A DNA stretch of 5,933 nt from GCA-003244245 sp050699835 (GCA_050699835.1 JBOHFW010000252.1:1-5933); one strand, 5' to 3'. Numbered from the stretch's first letter, positions 1 through 5,925 are shown. Notes: generated by a model from the letters alone, not told the origin. Numbers and translations: made by a program.

Positions 1-283
1 GCGTGGCGTCGCTCGGGGTCGGCGGAGCCAGCGGGGCCGCCCCTGGTGGCGCCAGTGCGGTCTGCCCGGTGTCGTCGCGCTGGACCGAATCCACCACCGA
101 GCCGCTGACGTGATCCGCGGCGGTGCCCACGGTGGCCACCGCGGTCACGACCAACCAGACCGCGTACACCACGACACTGAACGCGGCCACCAGGCCCAGG
201 ACGAAGGTGACCATGCCCACACCGCCCCGTAACGGGCTCGACGGCGCCGGGAAGGAGCCGTACGGCTGCGCAGGTACGGACAC
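1..283 (-). CDS. Single-span membrane protein with proline-rich segment, C-terminus cut by window edge
   Basis: I do not recognise the family. Reading leftward from a GTG at 283, the frame stays open for 94 codons to the window edge with no stop. The first 20 residues are polar and rich in Pro and Ser (PAQPYGSFPAPSSP). Residues about 22-56 form one long hydrophobic stretch (VTFVLGLVAAFSVVVYAVWL within it), most likely one transmembrane helix. Residues 57-75 are polar, and 76-90 are Ala/Pro-rich (LAPPGAAPLAPPTP), like a flexible linker. The start is chosen because AGGGAGG lies 5 nt upstream. The other minus-strand frame here gives an Arg/Trp/Ser-rich shadow and was discarded. The gene is divergent from moaA. 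The topology suggests a short cytoplasmic N-terminus and a tail beyond the membrane, but function cannot be inferred. Confidence 0.72.
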   Translation of the reverse strand, partial: MSVPAQPYGSFPAPSSPLRGGVGMVTFVLGLVAAFSVVVYAVWLVVTAVATVGTAADHVSGSVVDSVQRDDTGQTALAPPGAAPLAPPTPSDAT

Positions 284-288
284 GCCAA

Positions 289-295
289 CCTCCCT
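289..295 (-). promoter_or_regulatory. Shine-Dalgarno of the left-edge membrane gene
   Basis: On the minus strand the sequence reads AGGGAGG, then 5 nt, then GTG at 283. This is a strong ribosome binding site and is the main reason for choosing this start. Confidence 0.7.
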
Positions 296-322
296 GGAGT
301 ACGTGGAACAGCTGTCCCGATC

Positions 323-360
323 GACACCGCTGCGATTGACACCACTGCGATTGGCACCAC
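323..360. repeat. 15-bp tandem repeat, about 2.5 copies
   Basis: Two adjacent 15-bp units, 323-337 and 338-352 (GACACCRCTGCGATT), differ at one base. A partial third copy follows at 353-360 with one mismatch. The array lies in the spacer between the left-edge membrane gene and moaA, 40 nt upstream of the membrane gene's start. It could be a small slippage array or a set of protein-binding sites on the 5' side of that gene. Nothing in the sequence decides which. Confidence 0.6.
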
Positions 361-434
361 CCACCGGTTACCGCACGTACCGGTCATCTAGTTCTCGTTC
401 CGCGCCGCCGATCTGTTAACAACCCGGAAGAGTG

Positions 435-451
435 ATAACGTTACATAACGT
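435..451. promoter_or_regulatory. Direct repeat ATAACGT with 10-bp period, possible operator
   Basis: ATAACGT occurs at 435-441 and again at 445-451, so the two copies sit one helical turn apart. The first copy is part of the perfect palindrome TAACGTTA at 436-443. Just downstream, TCACG (465-469) and CGTGA (477-481) form an inverted pair 7 nt apart. This AT-rich patch in a GC-rich divergent spacer looks like a regulator-binding region. Tandem half-sites at this period are typical of OmpR-family response regulators, while a palindrome centred on CG is typical of LacI-type operators. The identity of any regulator is inference only. Confidence 0.35.
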
Positions 452-553
452 GATTCAGCCCTGTTCACGATCTGGACGTGACCGTGTTGTGAGCTCCCTG
501 TGATGAACCGGTACGGCTGCGCCAACGAACACATAACCTTAAGGCCGTATGGG

Positions 554-559
554 TACTCT
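554..559 (+). promoter_or_regulatory. Candidate -10 element of moaA, leaderless start
   Basis: TACTCT matches the actinobacterial TANNNT -10 pattern and ends 6 nt before the ATG at 566. That would place transcription initiation at or next to the A of the start codon. No convincing -35 hexamer is seen 16-18 nt upstream, and no Shine-Dalgarno precedes 566. Both fit a leaderless mRNA. Confidence 0.4.
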
Positions 560-565
560 GATCGA

Positions 566-1588
566 ATGGAAGCGATGAACACTGTAAGCGACGAGTTTGG
601 GCGCGGTCTCCGGGATCTGCGGATCTCGGTCACCGATCGGTGCAACTTCCGGTGCTGCTACTGCATGCCCCGTGATGTCTTCGGCACCGACTTCCCGTTC
701 ATGGACTCCTCCGAACTGCTCACGTTCGAGGAGATCGTCCGGGTGACCAAGGTGTTCGCCGACCTGGGTGTCCGGAAAGTCCGGCTCACCGGCGGGGAGC
801 CGCTGTTGCGTCATGGCATCGAGCGGCTCATCGAGCAGCTGACCGGTATCGACGGCATTGACGACGTGGCCATGACGACCAACGGGTCGCTGCTGGCGAA
901 GAAGGCACACAGCCTGCGGGATGCCGGTCTGAGCCGGGTGACGGTCAGCCTGGACTCGCTGGATCCGGAGACGTTCCGGACCATGAGTGACGTGAAGATC
1001 CCCGTCTCCCGGGTCATCGAGGGGATCGCCGCTGCCGCCGACGCCGGCCTGACCCCGGTGAAGATCAATACGGTGGTCAAGCGTGGGATGAACGACGGCC
1101 CGGGCATCCTTGATCTCGCCGCGTTCGGCAGGGACCACGGTTATGTCGTGCGCTTCATCGAGTTCATGGACGTCGGTTCCACGAACGGGTGGTGTCTGGA
1201 CGAGGTCGTCCCCGCCGCCACGATCATCGACATCATCAACGCCGTCTGGCCGATCGAGCCGCTGGACCCCACCTATGTCGGCGAGGTGGCCGCCCGGTAC
1301 CGCTACCTCGACGGCTCCGGTGAGGTCGGTGTGATCACCTCGATCACCCAACCGTTCTGCGGCACCTGCACCCGGGCTCGCCTGTCCGCCAAGGGCGAGC
1401 TGTACACCTGCCTGTTCGCCGGCCTAGGCCACGACCTGCGCGCACCCCTGCGCGACGGTGCCACCGACGACGAGCTCGAACAGCGGATCAGGTCCATCTG
1501 GCAACGCCGAACCGACCGTTACTCCGCCCAACGCACCTCCACCACCCAAGGCCTCCCCAAGGTCGAGATGAGCTACATCGGCGGCTGA
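566..1588 (+). CDS. moaA: GTP 3',8-cyclase MoaA (molybdenum cofactor biosynthesis)
   Basis: MoaA is a cytosolic radical-SAM enzyme. It rearranges GTP to (8S)-3',8-cyclo-7,8-dihydroguanosine 5'-triphosphate, which MoaC turns into cyclic pyranopterin monophosphate in the first step of molybdopterin synthesis. The 340-aa product has the usual MoaA length. Near the N-terminus it carries CNFRCCYC (Cys26, Cys30, Cys33), which binds the SAM [4Fe-4S] cluster, with LTGGEP at 74-79. A second cluster motif lies near the C-terminus, C-x2-C-x13-C (Cys265, Cys268, Cys282). The protein ends in the double glycine (YIGG) needed for activity in MoaA. Cys31, between two cluster ligands, is an extra cysteine. 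The frame is open back to 500, but homologous sequence begins near residue 10 (DEFGRGLRDLRIS). ATG 566 suits a leaderless start and ATG 575 is an alternative. No other moa gene is visible. The 3' end overlaps pat. Confidence 0.95.
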   Translation: MEAMNTVSDEFGRGLRDLRISVTDRCNFRCCYCMPRDVFGTDFPFMDSSELLTFEEIVRVTKVFADLGVRKVRLTGGEPLLRHGIERLIEQLTGIDGIDDVAMTTNGSLLAKKAHSLRDAGLSRVTVSLDSLDPETFRTMSDVKIPVSRVIEGIAAAADAGLTPVKINTVVKRGMNDGPGILDLAAFGRDHGYVVRFIEFMDVGSTNGWCLDEVVPAATIIDIINAVWPIEPLDPTYVGEVAARYRYLDGSGEVGVITSITQPFCGTCTRARLSAKGELYTCLFAGLGHDLRAPLRDGATDDELEQRIRSIWQRRTDRYSAQRTSTTQGLPKVEMSYIGG

Positions 1589-2643
1589 CCCGCAGGAGCT
1601 GGCCAGGCTTTGGCGGCGGCGAGGAACGACTCGTTCTCGCTTGCGTCGCTGATGGTGACGCGGACGCCGTCGCCGGGGAATGGGCGGATCACGATCTTGT
1701 GGTCCAGGCAGTGCTCGGTGAAGGCGGTGGCTTGTTCACCCAGGGCCAGCCAGACGAAGTTGGCCTGCGAGTCGGGCACGGAGTAACCCATCGTGAGCAG
1801 CTCGGCACGGACCCGGTCCCGCTCGGCGGTGACCGCCTGGCAACGGGCCAGCAGCTCGTCGGCGACCTCAAGGCTGGCCAGCGCGGCGACCTGGGCCAGC
1901 GAGTTGACGCTGAAGGGCACGGAGACCTTGTGCAGCGCAGTGGTGATCGGCTCCGGCGCGATGCAGTATCCGACCCGCAGACCGGCCAGCCCATAGGCTT
2001 TGGAGAACGTCCGCAACACCGCGAGGTTGCTCCGAGGGCGGCCCAACGCGATGCCGTCGGGCACCTCGGGATCGGTGACGAACTCGTGGTAGGCCTCGTC
2101 GAGGGCGACCAGGACGTCGTCGGGGACCGCGTCGAGGAAGCTGACCAGCTCCTCGCGCCGCACGGCTGTGCCGGTGGGGTTGTTGGGATTGCAGACGAAG
2201 ACCAGCCGAGTGGCGGGGGTGATCGCCTCGAGCATCCCGGCCAGGTCGTGGGTGTCGTTGTTGCGTAGCGGCACAGTGCGCGGCCGGGTCCCGACGATCT
2301 GGGAGATAAGCGGGTAGGCCTCGAACGAGCGCCAGGCGAAGAGCACCTCATCGGCCGGCCCACAGGTAGCCTGTACCAGCAGCTGGCACAGTGCCACCGA
2401 CCCGGCGCCAATGGTGAGCTGGGATTCCGGCACGTCCAGCCGCGTGGAGAGCCGGCCCACCAGCGCGGTCACCCCGTTGTCCGGGTAACGGTTGACGGTC
2501 TCGGCGGCAGCGGAGATCGCCGCGACGACGCTGGGCAACGGGCCGGCCGAGACCTCATTGCTGGCCAGCTTGACCGCTCCCGGAATGCTGCGACCGGGGA
2601 TGTAGGTGGGCAACCGGTCGAGGTCGGCCCTGGTGTGGATCAT
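1573..2643 (-). CDS. pat: HisC-like PLP aminotransferase, probable aromatic (phenylalanine) aminotransferase Pat
   Basis: This is a 356-aa fold-type I aminotransferase of the histidinol-phosphate aminotransferase group. Motifs in order are LASNEVSAGPLPSV (26-39), RYPDNG (52-57), GAGSVALCQ (79-87), CNPNNPTG (151-158, with Asn155), LDEAYHEF (181-188, Asp182 for the PLP ring nitrogen), and FSKAYGLAGLRVGY (213-226, Lys215 as the Schiff-base lysine). The C-terminal domain has VIRPFPGDGVRVTI (318-331), with Arg320 and Arg328 as likely carboxylate ligands. The LASNEV/GPLPSV form and the lack of his genes nearby favour the actinobacterial Pat/HisC2 branch, which transaminates aromatic 2-oxo acids, over true HisC. 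Substrate cannot be settled from sequence. The ATG follows GAAGGGAG by 5 nt. The stop lies inside the convergent moaA, so the last five codons plus stop are antisense to moaA. It is divergent from the hydrolase-like gene. Confidence 0.87.
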   Translation of the reverse strand: MIHTRADLDRLPTYIPGRSIPGAVKLASNEVSAGPLPSVVAAISAAAETVNRYPDNGVTALVGRLSTRLDVPESQLTIGAGSVALCQLLVQATCGPADEVLFAWRSFEAYPLISQIVGTRPRTVPLRNNDTHDLAGMLEAITPATRLVFVCNPNNPTGTAVRREELVSFLDAVPDDVLVALDEAYHEFVTDPEVPDGIALGRPRSNLAVLRTFSKAYGLAGLRVGYCIAPEPITTALHKVSVPFSVNSLAQVAALASLEVADELLARCQAVTAERDRVRAELLTMGYSVPDSQANFVWLALGEQATAFTEHCLDHKIVIRPFPGDGVRVTISDASENESFLAAAKAWPAPAGQPPM

Positions 2644-2648
2644 TACGG

Positions 2649-2656
2649 CTCCCTTC
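2649..2656 (-). promoter_or_regulatory. Shine-Dalgarno of pat
   Basis: The minus strand reads GAAGGGAG followed by 5 nt and the ATG at 2643. This supports the chosen start of the aminotransferase. Confidence 0.65.
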
Positions 2657-2732
2657 GCTCACGACCCTAGCGGGCCGATCAACAGGACCCGTGGAATCCA
2701 CCAACAGGTGATCTTTCGAGGTCAGCGGGCGT

Positions 2733-2755
2733 TGAGCGAGTATCATGCGCGCTCA
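2733..2755. promoter_or_regulatory. Inverted repeat around a candidate -10 element upstream of the hydrolase-like gene
   Basis: TGAGCG (2733-2738) and CGCTCA (2750-2755) are perfect inverted arms separated by 11 nt. Between them lies TATCAT (2741-2746), one base from the consensus -10 TATAAT, on the strand reading toward the gene at 2789. No clear -35 is present. An operator embracing the -10 would suit repression of the downstream pair, but six-base arms can also arise by chance. Confidence 0.33.
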
Positions 2756-2788
2756 CCCAATGGGCACCACGGACGAGTGGGTGGGGCG

Positions 2789-3469
2789 ATGACGCAGCGC
2801 AGCCTTGAGCAGATCCCGCTCGCCGACGGCAGTTCGTTGCCGCTCTCGGTCGCTGTACCGGAATCCTCGGTGCGCGGCGGCATTCTGGTCGGACCCGGGG
2901 CTCAGGGCGTCACCGACGGCGTCTGGCGGCTCGCCGCCGGGCTGGCCGGTGAGGGCTGGCTGGCGGTGATCCCGCATCTCTACCACCGGGATGGTGTCGA
3001 TGAGCTGCCCGCGGACGACGATGTGGTGCGACAGCATGTCGAGCGGCTGACCGCGGATTCCCTCCGCGCCGATACCGGCGCTGCCTTGCAGTGGTTGGCC
3101 AGCCGCGGCGTGACCGCTGACCGGATCGGTGTGGTGGGTTTCGGCTTGGGCGGCGCCGTGGCGCTCATCGTGGCCACCCAGTGTGATCTTGGTGCTGCGG
3201 TGACCATCGGTGGGATCGGGGTGGTGCAGCCGCTGGCTGCGACGTTCCCAGCGTTGGTCGACATCGCGCCCGAGCTGCGCTGCCCATGGCTGGGCATCTA
3301 CGGCCAGGATGGTGGAGTGTCCGAGGATGATGTGGACAAGTTGCGGGATGCCGCTCATTCCGCCCGGATCGCCACCGACCTGGTGCACTGCCAGTTCAGC
3401 ACTGATCAGTGCGTCGCTCCGGAGGCGTGGGGGCGCACGCTGAACTGGTTCGACTGTCATCTTCGGTGA
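2789..3469 (+). CDS. Dienelactone hydrolase-fold protein, catalytic residues apparently lost
   Basis: The 226-aa product has the length and layout of the dienelactone hydrolase family (alpha/beta hydrolases that open lactones or cleave esters, cytosolic). It has the strand-loop GGILVGPGAQG near 30-40, the early core GLAGEGWLAVIPHLYHR (51-67), the nucleophile-elbow strand IGVVGFGLGGAVAL (113-126), and the C-terminal helix AWGRTLNWF (213-221). Family members normally have G-x-C-x-G-G at the elbow. Here it is GFGLGG (117-122), with Gly119 where the nucleophile belongs. The acid region (YGQDGGVSEDD, 171-181) keeps an Asp. The usual H-x-F histidine motif reads C-Q-F (201-203). By eye it is therefore a pseudoenzyme or has changed chemistry. 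ATG 2789 is preferred; GTG 2777 is in frame and 4 codons longer. The open frame back to 2606 would run antisense into pat and is unlikely. It probably forms an operon with the next gene. Confidence 0.78.
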   Translation: MTQRSLEQIPLADGSSLPLSVAVPESSVRGGILVGPGAQGVTDGVWRLAAGLAGEGWLAVIPHLYHRDGVDELPADDDVVRQHVERLTADSLRADTGAALQWLASRGVTADRIGVVGFGLGGAVALIVATQCDLGAAVTIGGIGVVQPLAATFPALVDIAPELRCPWLGIYGQDGGVSEDDVDKLRDAAHSARIATDLVHCQFSTDQCVAPEAWGRTLNWFDCHLR

Positions 3470-3483
3470 GGCGATCTGCGCTG

Positions 3484-5454
3484 ATGAGCTCGCTCGCGGG
3501 TGAGCCCCCGGTGCTCTGGCGGCCCGACCCAGCCGTCGCCGCCCGTTCCCGGATGGCGGCCTTCCGGGCGTGGTTGGCGTCCCAGCGAGGGGTCGTGATC
3601 GCTGATTACGACGCGCTGTGGCGCTGGTCGGTGGCCGATCTAGCGGGCTTCTGGGGGGCATTCGCCGAGTTCGCCGGAGTCCGCTTCCATACCGGGCCGC
3701 AGCGGGTGCTCGCTGGCGACTCGATGCCGGGGGCGCAGTGGTTTCCGGGCGCGACGCTGAACTACGCCGAGCACGCACTGGCTCCTAGCCCCGGGAAGGA
3801 CGACGACGACCTGGCGGTGATCTTCCGCCGGGAGGACGGTTTGCGGGTCGAATGCAGCTACGGTGAGTTGCGGGCGCGGGTGGCTGCGGCGCGCGCAGCA
3901 CTGGTGTCGCTGGGGGTCCGCCGGGGGGACCGGGTGGTCGCGCTGACGCCGAACTCGCTGGACACCCTGGTCGCCTTGCTCGCCACGGCCAGCCTGGGCG
4001 CGATCTGGTCGTCCTGCTCCCCGGACTTCGGAACCCGGGCGATCGCCGACCGGTTCACCCAGCTGGCGCCTACTGTGTTGATCGCGGTGGACTCGTATGT
4101 GTACGGTGGCCGGTCGTTCGATGTGCGATCCACTGTGGACGCCCTGGCCCGCGAGATGCCGACGCTGCGTGCGACGGTGACGCCCGCGCGGTGGGCGCAG
4201 CTGCTCACCGAGCACGCCGGTGCTGAGTTGGCCTTCGAGGCCGTGGAGTTCGATCATCCACTGTGGGTGCTCTACTCCTCGGGCACCACCGGGTTACCCA
4301 AGGGCATCGTGCATGGCCACGGCGGGATCGTTGTGGAGCACCTCAAGGCGCTGCTGCTGCAGGCGGATCTCAAGCCGGGGGAGCGGTTCTTCTGGTTCAC
4401 CACCACCGGTTGGATGATGTGGAACTACCTGGTCGGCGGCCTGCTGGTGGGTGCGACGATCGTGCTCTACGACGGCAGCCCCGGGTTTCCGGATCTTGGC
4501 GCGCTGTGGCGGCTGGCTGAGCAGGAGCGGGTGTCCTACTTCGGCACGTCAGCACCGTTTATTGTGGCCTGCCGCAAGGCTGGCCTGCGGCCTGGCACGG
4601 ACTGTGACCTCACTGCGCTGCGGGTGATCGGCTCGACCGGCTCGCCGCTGTCTCCGGAGGGGTTCCGATGGATCACCTCGGAGGTCGGTGCTGGGGTGCA
4701 GATCTGCTCGGTGTCCGGGGGGACCGACCTGTGTGCGGCCTTCGTCTGCGCCGCGCCGGACGTGCCAGTCTGGGAGGGCGAGATCTCCTGCCGGGCTTTA
4801 GGCGCCGCGGTAGTGGCTTTGGACGAGGCCGGCGCCGAGCTGGTCGACGCCCTCGGCGAGCTGGTGATCACCAAGCCGATGCCGTCGATGCCGGTGTGCT
4901 TCTGGAACGACCCAGACGGGGTGCGGCTGCGTGAGGCGTATTTCGACGTGTACCCGGGTTGGTGGCGGCACGGCGATTGGATCCGGATCACCCCGCGGGG
5001 CTCGTGCGTGATCTACGGCCGGTCCGATGCCACGCTCAACCGTGGTGGGGTGCGGATGGGCACCGCCGAGTTCTACGCGGTCGTCGAGGGCCTGGACGAG
5101 GTGCTCGACTCGCTGGTCATCGACACCTCGGTTTTGGACACCTCCGGCACCGACCATGACGATGGCGAGCTGCTCTGTTTCCTGGTGCTCGCTGCTGGGG
5201 TCTCGCTGGCCGACGTCGAGCCCCGGCTGCGTGCGGCGCTACGGGAGAACCTGTCCCCGCGGCATGTGCCCAACCGGTTCCTCGTCATCGACGAGGTGCC
5301 CCGCACCCTCAACGGCAAGAAGTGTGAGATCCCCGTGAAGCGGATCCTTACCGGCGTGGACCCAGCTCGCGCTGTTAGCCCCGGCGCGCTGAGCAACCCA
5401 GCCGCGCTAGCCCCCTTCGTGGCGCTGCGCGTCAACGACCGGCCGCCGCCATGA
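3484..5454 (+). CDS. Acetoacetyl-CoA synthetase (acetoacetate--CoA ligase)
   Basis: This ANL-superfamily enzyme activates acetoacetate with ATP to acetoacetyl-AMP, then transfers it to CoA (EC 6.2.1.16), feeding ketone bodies or products of polyhydroxybutyrate breakdown into acyl-CoA metabolism. The 656-aa length is normal for the family. Visible parts are the N-terminal ACS-like domain (LWRPDPAVAARSRMAAFRAWL, from residue 11, and GAQWFPGATLNYAEHAL), the ATP-binding loop YSSGTTGLPKG (264-274), TTTGWMMWNYLVGGLL (306-321), SGGTD (411-415), HGDW (496-499, Asp498 for the ribose), YGRSD (511-515), the hinge-side GGVRMGTAEFY (521-531), and the C-terminal NGKK (610-613) supplying the adenylation lysine, probably Lys612. 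ATG 3484 begins where homology begins. GTG 3466 is also in frame and overlaps the preceding stop as GTGA, which would allow coupled translation. Cytosolic. All key residues are present, so it should be active. Confidence 0.92.
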   Translation: MSSLAGEPPVLWRPDPAVAARSRMAAFRAWLASQRGVVIADYDALWRWSVADLAGFWGAFAEFAGVRFHTGPQRVLAGDSMPGAQWFPGATLNYAEHALAPSPGKDDDDLAVIFRREDGLRVECSYGELRARVAAARAALVSLGVRRGDRVVALTPNSLDTLVALLATASLGAIWSSCSPDFGTRAIADRFTQLAPTVLIAVDSYVYGGRSFDVRSTVDALAREMPTLRATVTPARWAQLLTEHAGAELAFEAVEFDHPLWVLYSSGTTGLPKGIVHGHGGIVVEHLKALLLQADLKPGERFFWFTTTGWMMWNYLVGGLLVGATIVLYDGSPGFPDLGALWRLAEQERVSYFGTSAPFIVACRKAGLRPGTDCDLTALRVIGSTGSPLSPEGFRWITSEVGAGVQICSVSGGTDLCAAFVCAAPDVPVWEGEISCRALGAAVVALDEAGAELVDALGELVITKPMPSMPVCFWNDPDGVRLREAYFDVYPGWWRHGDWIRITPRGSCVIYGRSDATLNRGGVRMGTAEFYAVVEGLDEVLDSLVIDTSVLDTSGTDHDDGELLCFLVLAAGVSLADVEPRLRAALRENLSPRHVPNRFLVIDEVPRTLNGKKCEIPVKRILTGVDPARAVSPGALSNPAALAPFVALRVNDRPPP

Positions 5455-5464
5455 TCGGGATCAT
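5451..5464. repeat. Perfect palindrome across the acetoacetyl-CoA synthetase stop codon
   Basis: ATGATC (5451-5456) and GATCAT (5459-5464) are perfect inverted arms separated by GG. The element overlaps the TGA stop at 5452-5454. The 2-nt spacer and absence of a following T-run argue against an intrinsic terminator. It may be a protein-binding palindrome or coincidence. Confidence 0.35.
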
Positions 5465-5534
5465 CGAGGTTCAGTCCTCGGCGTGTCCTCAACATCTCTT
5501 ATGCATAAAGGATCTATAGTTCTTTGTGAGTAGA

Positions 5535-5559
5535 AGGTAGGCAAAGGTCTTTAATACCT
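5535..5559 (+). promoter_or_regulatory. Interrupted palindrome and candidate -10 upstream of the 107-aa gene
   Basis: Outer arms AGGTA (5535-5539) and TACCT (5555-5559) enclose inner arms AAAG (5543-5546) and CTTT (5549-5552). TTTAAT (5550-5555), inside the element, resembles a -10 box on the plus strand. The best -35 match, TTGTGA (5524-5529), is 20 nt away, longer than usual. As DNA this could be an operator over the promoter; as RNA it would be a modest hairpin with an internal loop. Confidence 0.33.
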
Positions 5560-5583
5560 GCACGCAACGACGCTGCAGATCGC

Positions 5584-5596
5584 AGAAGGCAGGTGA
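5584..5596 (+). promoter_or_regulatory. Extended Shine-Dalgarno that sets the start of the 107-aa gene
   Basis: AGAAGGCAGGTGA matches 11 of 13 bases of the full anti-Shine-Dalgarno complement AGAAAGGAGGTGA and ends 5 nt before GTG 5602. This favours GTG 5602 over the in-frame GTG 5593, which lies inside the element. Confidence 0.6.
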
Positions 5597-5601
5597 CGAC
5601 C

Positions 5602-5925
5602 GTGAGCGACATAACCGCTGTGGTGTCGCCGCTCGTGGATGTACGGGATGTGCTTGAGACTTTCCGCAGGCACCGGATTTTCGCTGAGAACTGGGTTGCC
5701 GTCCTGTCCGACGCTGCGACAGCTCTTGATCAGGCGTCGGTAGACGCGCTCGCTGCACCGGACATGACCCACCTCGTTGCGCAGCTAAGGATGTTGCTCA
5801 TCAACGGCTTGCAGGCAAACATCGATATTGTCGACAGTGTCGCAGATGAGGCTCAGCACATTCTGTCTGGAATAAGAATCCCAGGGATACCTCGTCCTGA
5901 GGACGAGCATTGGGAGTTCGTGTAA
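5602..5925 (+). CDS. Small protein of unknown function, 107 aa
   Basis: I do not recognise this protein. It looks soluble, acidic and mostly helical. Residues about 1-20 are hydrophobic and acidic (MSDITAVVSPLVDVRDVLE). Residues 20-26 are basic (FRRHRIF). A helix-prone middle follows (WVAVLSDAATALDQASVDAL, then HLVAQLRMLLINGLQANID), and the C-terminus is short and probably extended (IRIPGIPRPEDEHWEFV). There is no signal peptide, cysteine, or convincing membrane segment. Codon bias is weak: by hand count 38 of 107 codons end in A or T, including ATA three times plus CTA and AGA, which are rare in the upstream genes. The excellent Shine-Dalgarno and complete frame suggest a real, expressed gene. 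Composition and the AT-rich leader suggest later acquisition or relaxed selection. It could be the first gene of a unit continuing past the window. Confidence 0.68.
   Translation: MSDITAVVSPLVDVRDVLETFRRHRIFAENWVAVLSDAATALDQASVDALAAPDMTHLVAQLRMLLINGLQANIDIVDSVADEAQHILSGIRIPGIPRPEDEHWEFV

Larger units (their letters stand above)
5455..5601. other. AT-richer intergenic segment between synthetase and 107-aa gene
   Basis: After the synthetase stop no supported gene occurs until 5602. A 22-codon frame begins with an ATG overlapping the stop (ATGA at 5451) and ends with TAG at 5517-5519. It has no recognisable product and is not called as a gene. From about 5485 the sequence becomes clearly richer in A+T than anything upstream. 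It contains the 10-bp palindrome TTATGCATAA (5499-5508), CTATAG (5514-5519) and the interrupted palindrome at 5535-5559. No hairpin followed by a T-tract is seen, so termination of the upstream operon is not explained. Confidence 0.5.

Noticed and set aside
145..387. Alternative minus-strand frame of 80 codons with a hydrophobic start
   Set aside because: Its second half is Arg/Trp/Ser-rich. The neighbouring frame from 283 has a strong Shine-Dalgarno and sensible membrane-protein composition.
363..512. Three ACCGGT hexamers at 363-368, 379-384 and 507-512
   Set aside because: A GC-rich palindromic hexamer is expected often in this genome, and the spacing is irregular.
539..1351. Long minus-strand open frame of 270 codons opposite moaA
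   Set aside because: It is fully antisense to a certain gene, has low-complexity Asp/Gly/Val/His content typical of mirrored GC-rich codons, and shows no family motif.
1699..2268. Plus-strand open frame of 189 codons opposite pat
   Set aside because: It is Gly/Val/Asp/Gln-rich antisense to conserved aminotransferase motifs, with no motif of its own.
2606..2788. N-terminal extension of the hydrolase-like protein to ATG 2606
   Set aside because: It would overlap the 5' end of pat in antisense, has no Shine-Dalgarno, and contains no hydrolase-like sequence.
3409..3483. N-terminal extension of the synthetase to ATG 3409
   Set aside because: It would overlap the hydrolase C-terminus by about 60 bp, and family homology starts after 3484.
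2753..3778. Minus-strand open frame of 341 codons opposite the hydrolase-like gene and synthetase start
   Set aside because: It is Arg/Pro/Ser/Ala-rich shadow sequence spanning two well-supported plus-strand genes.
5499..5519. TTATGCATAA and CTATAG as insertion-sequence target duplication or att site
   Set aside because: No second copy, no terminal inverted repeats and no transposase or integrase gene are visible in the window.
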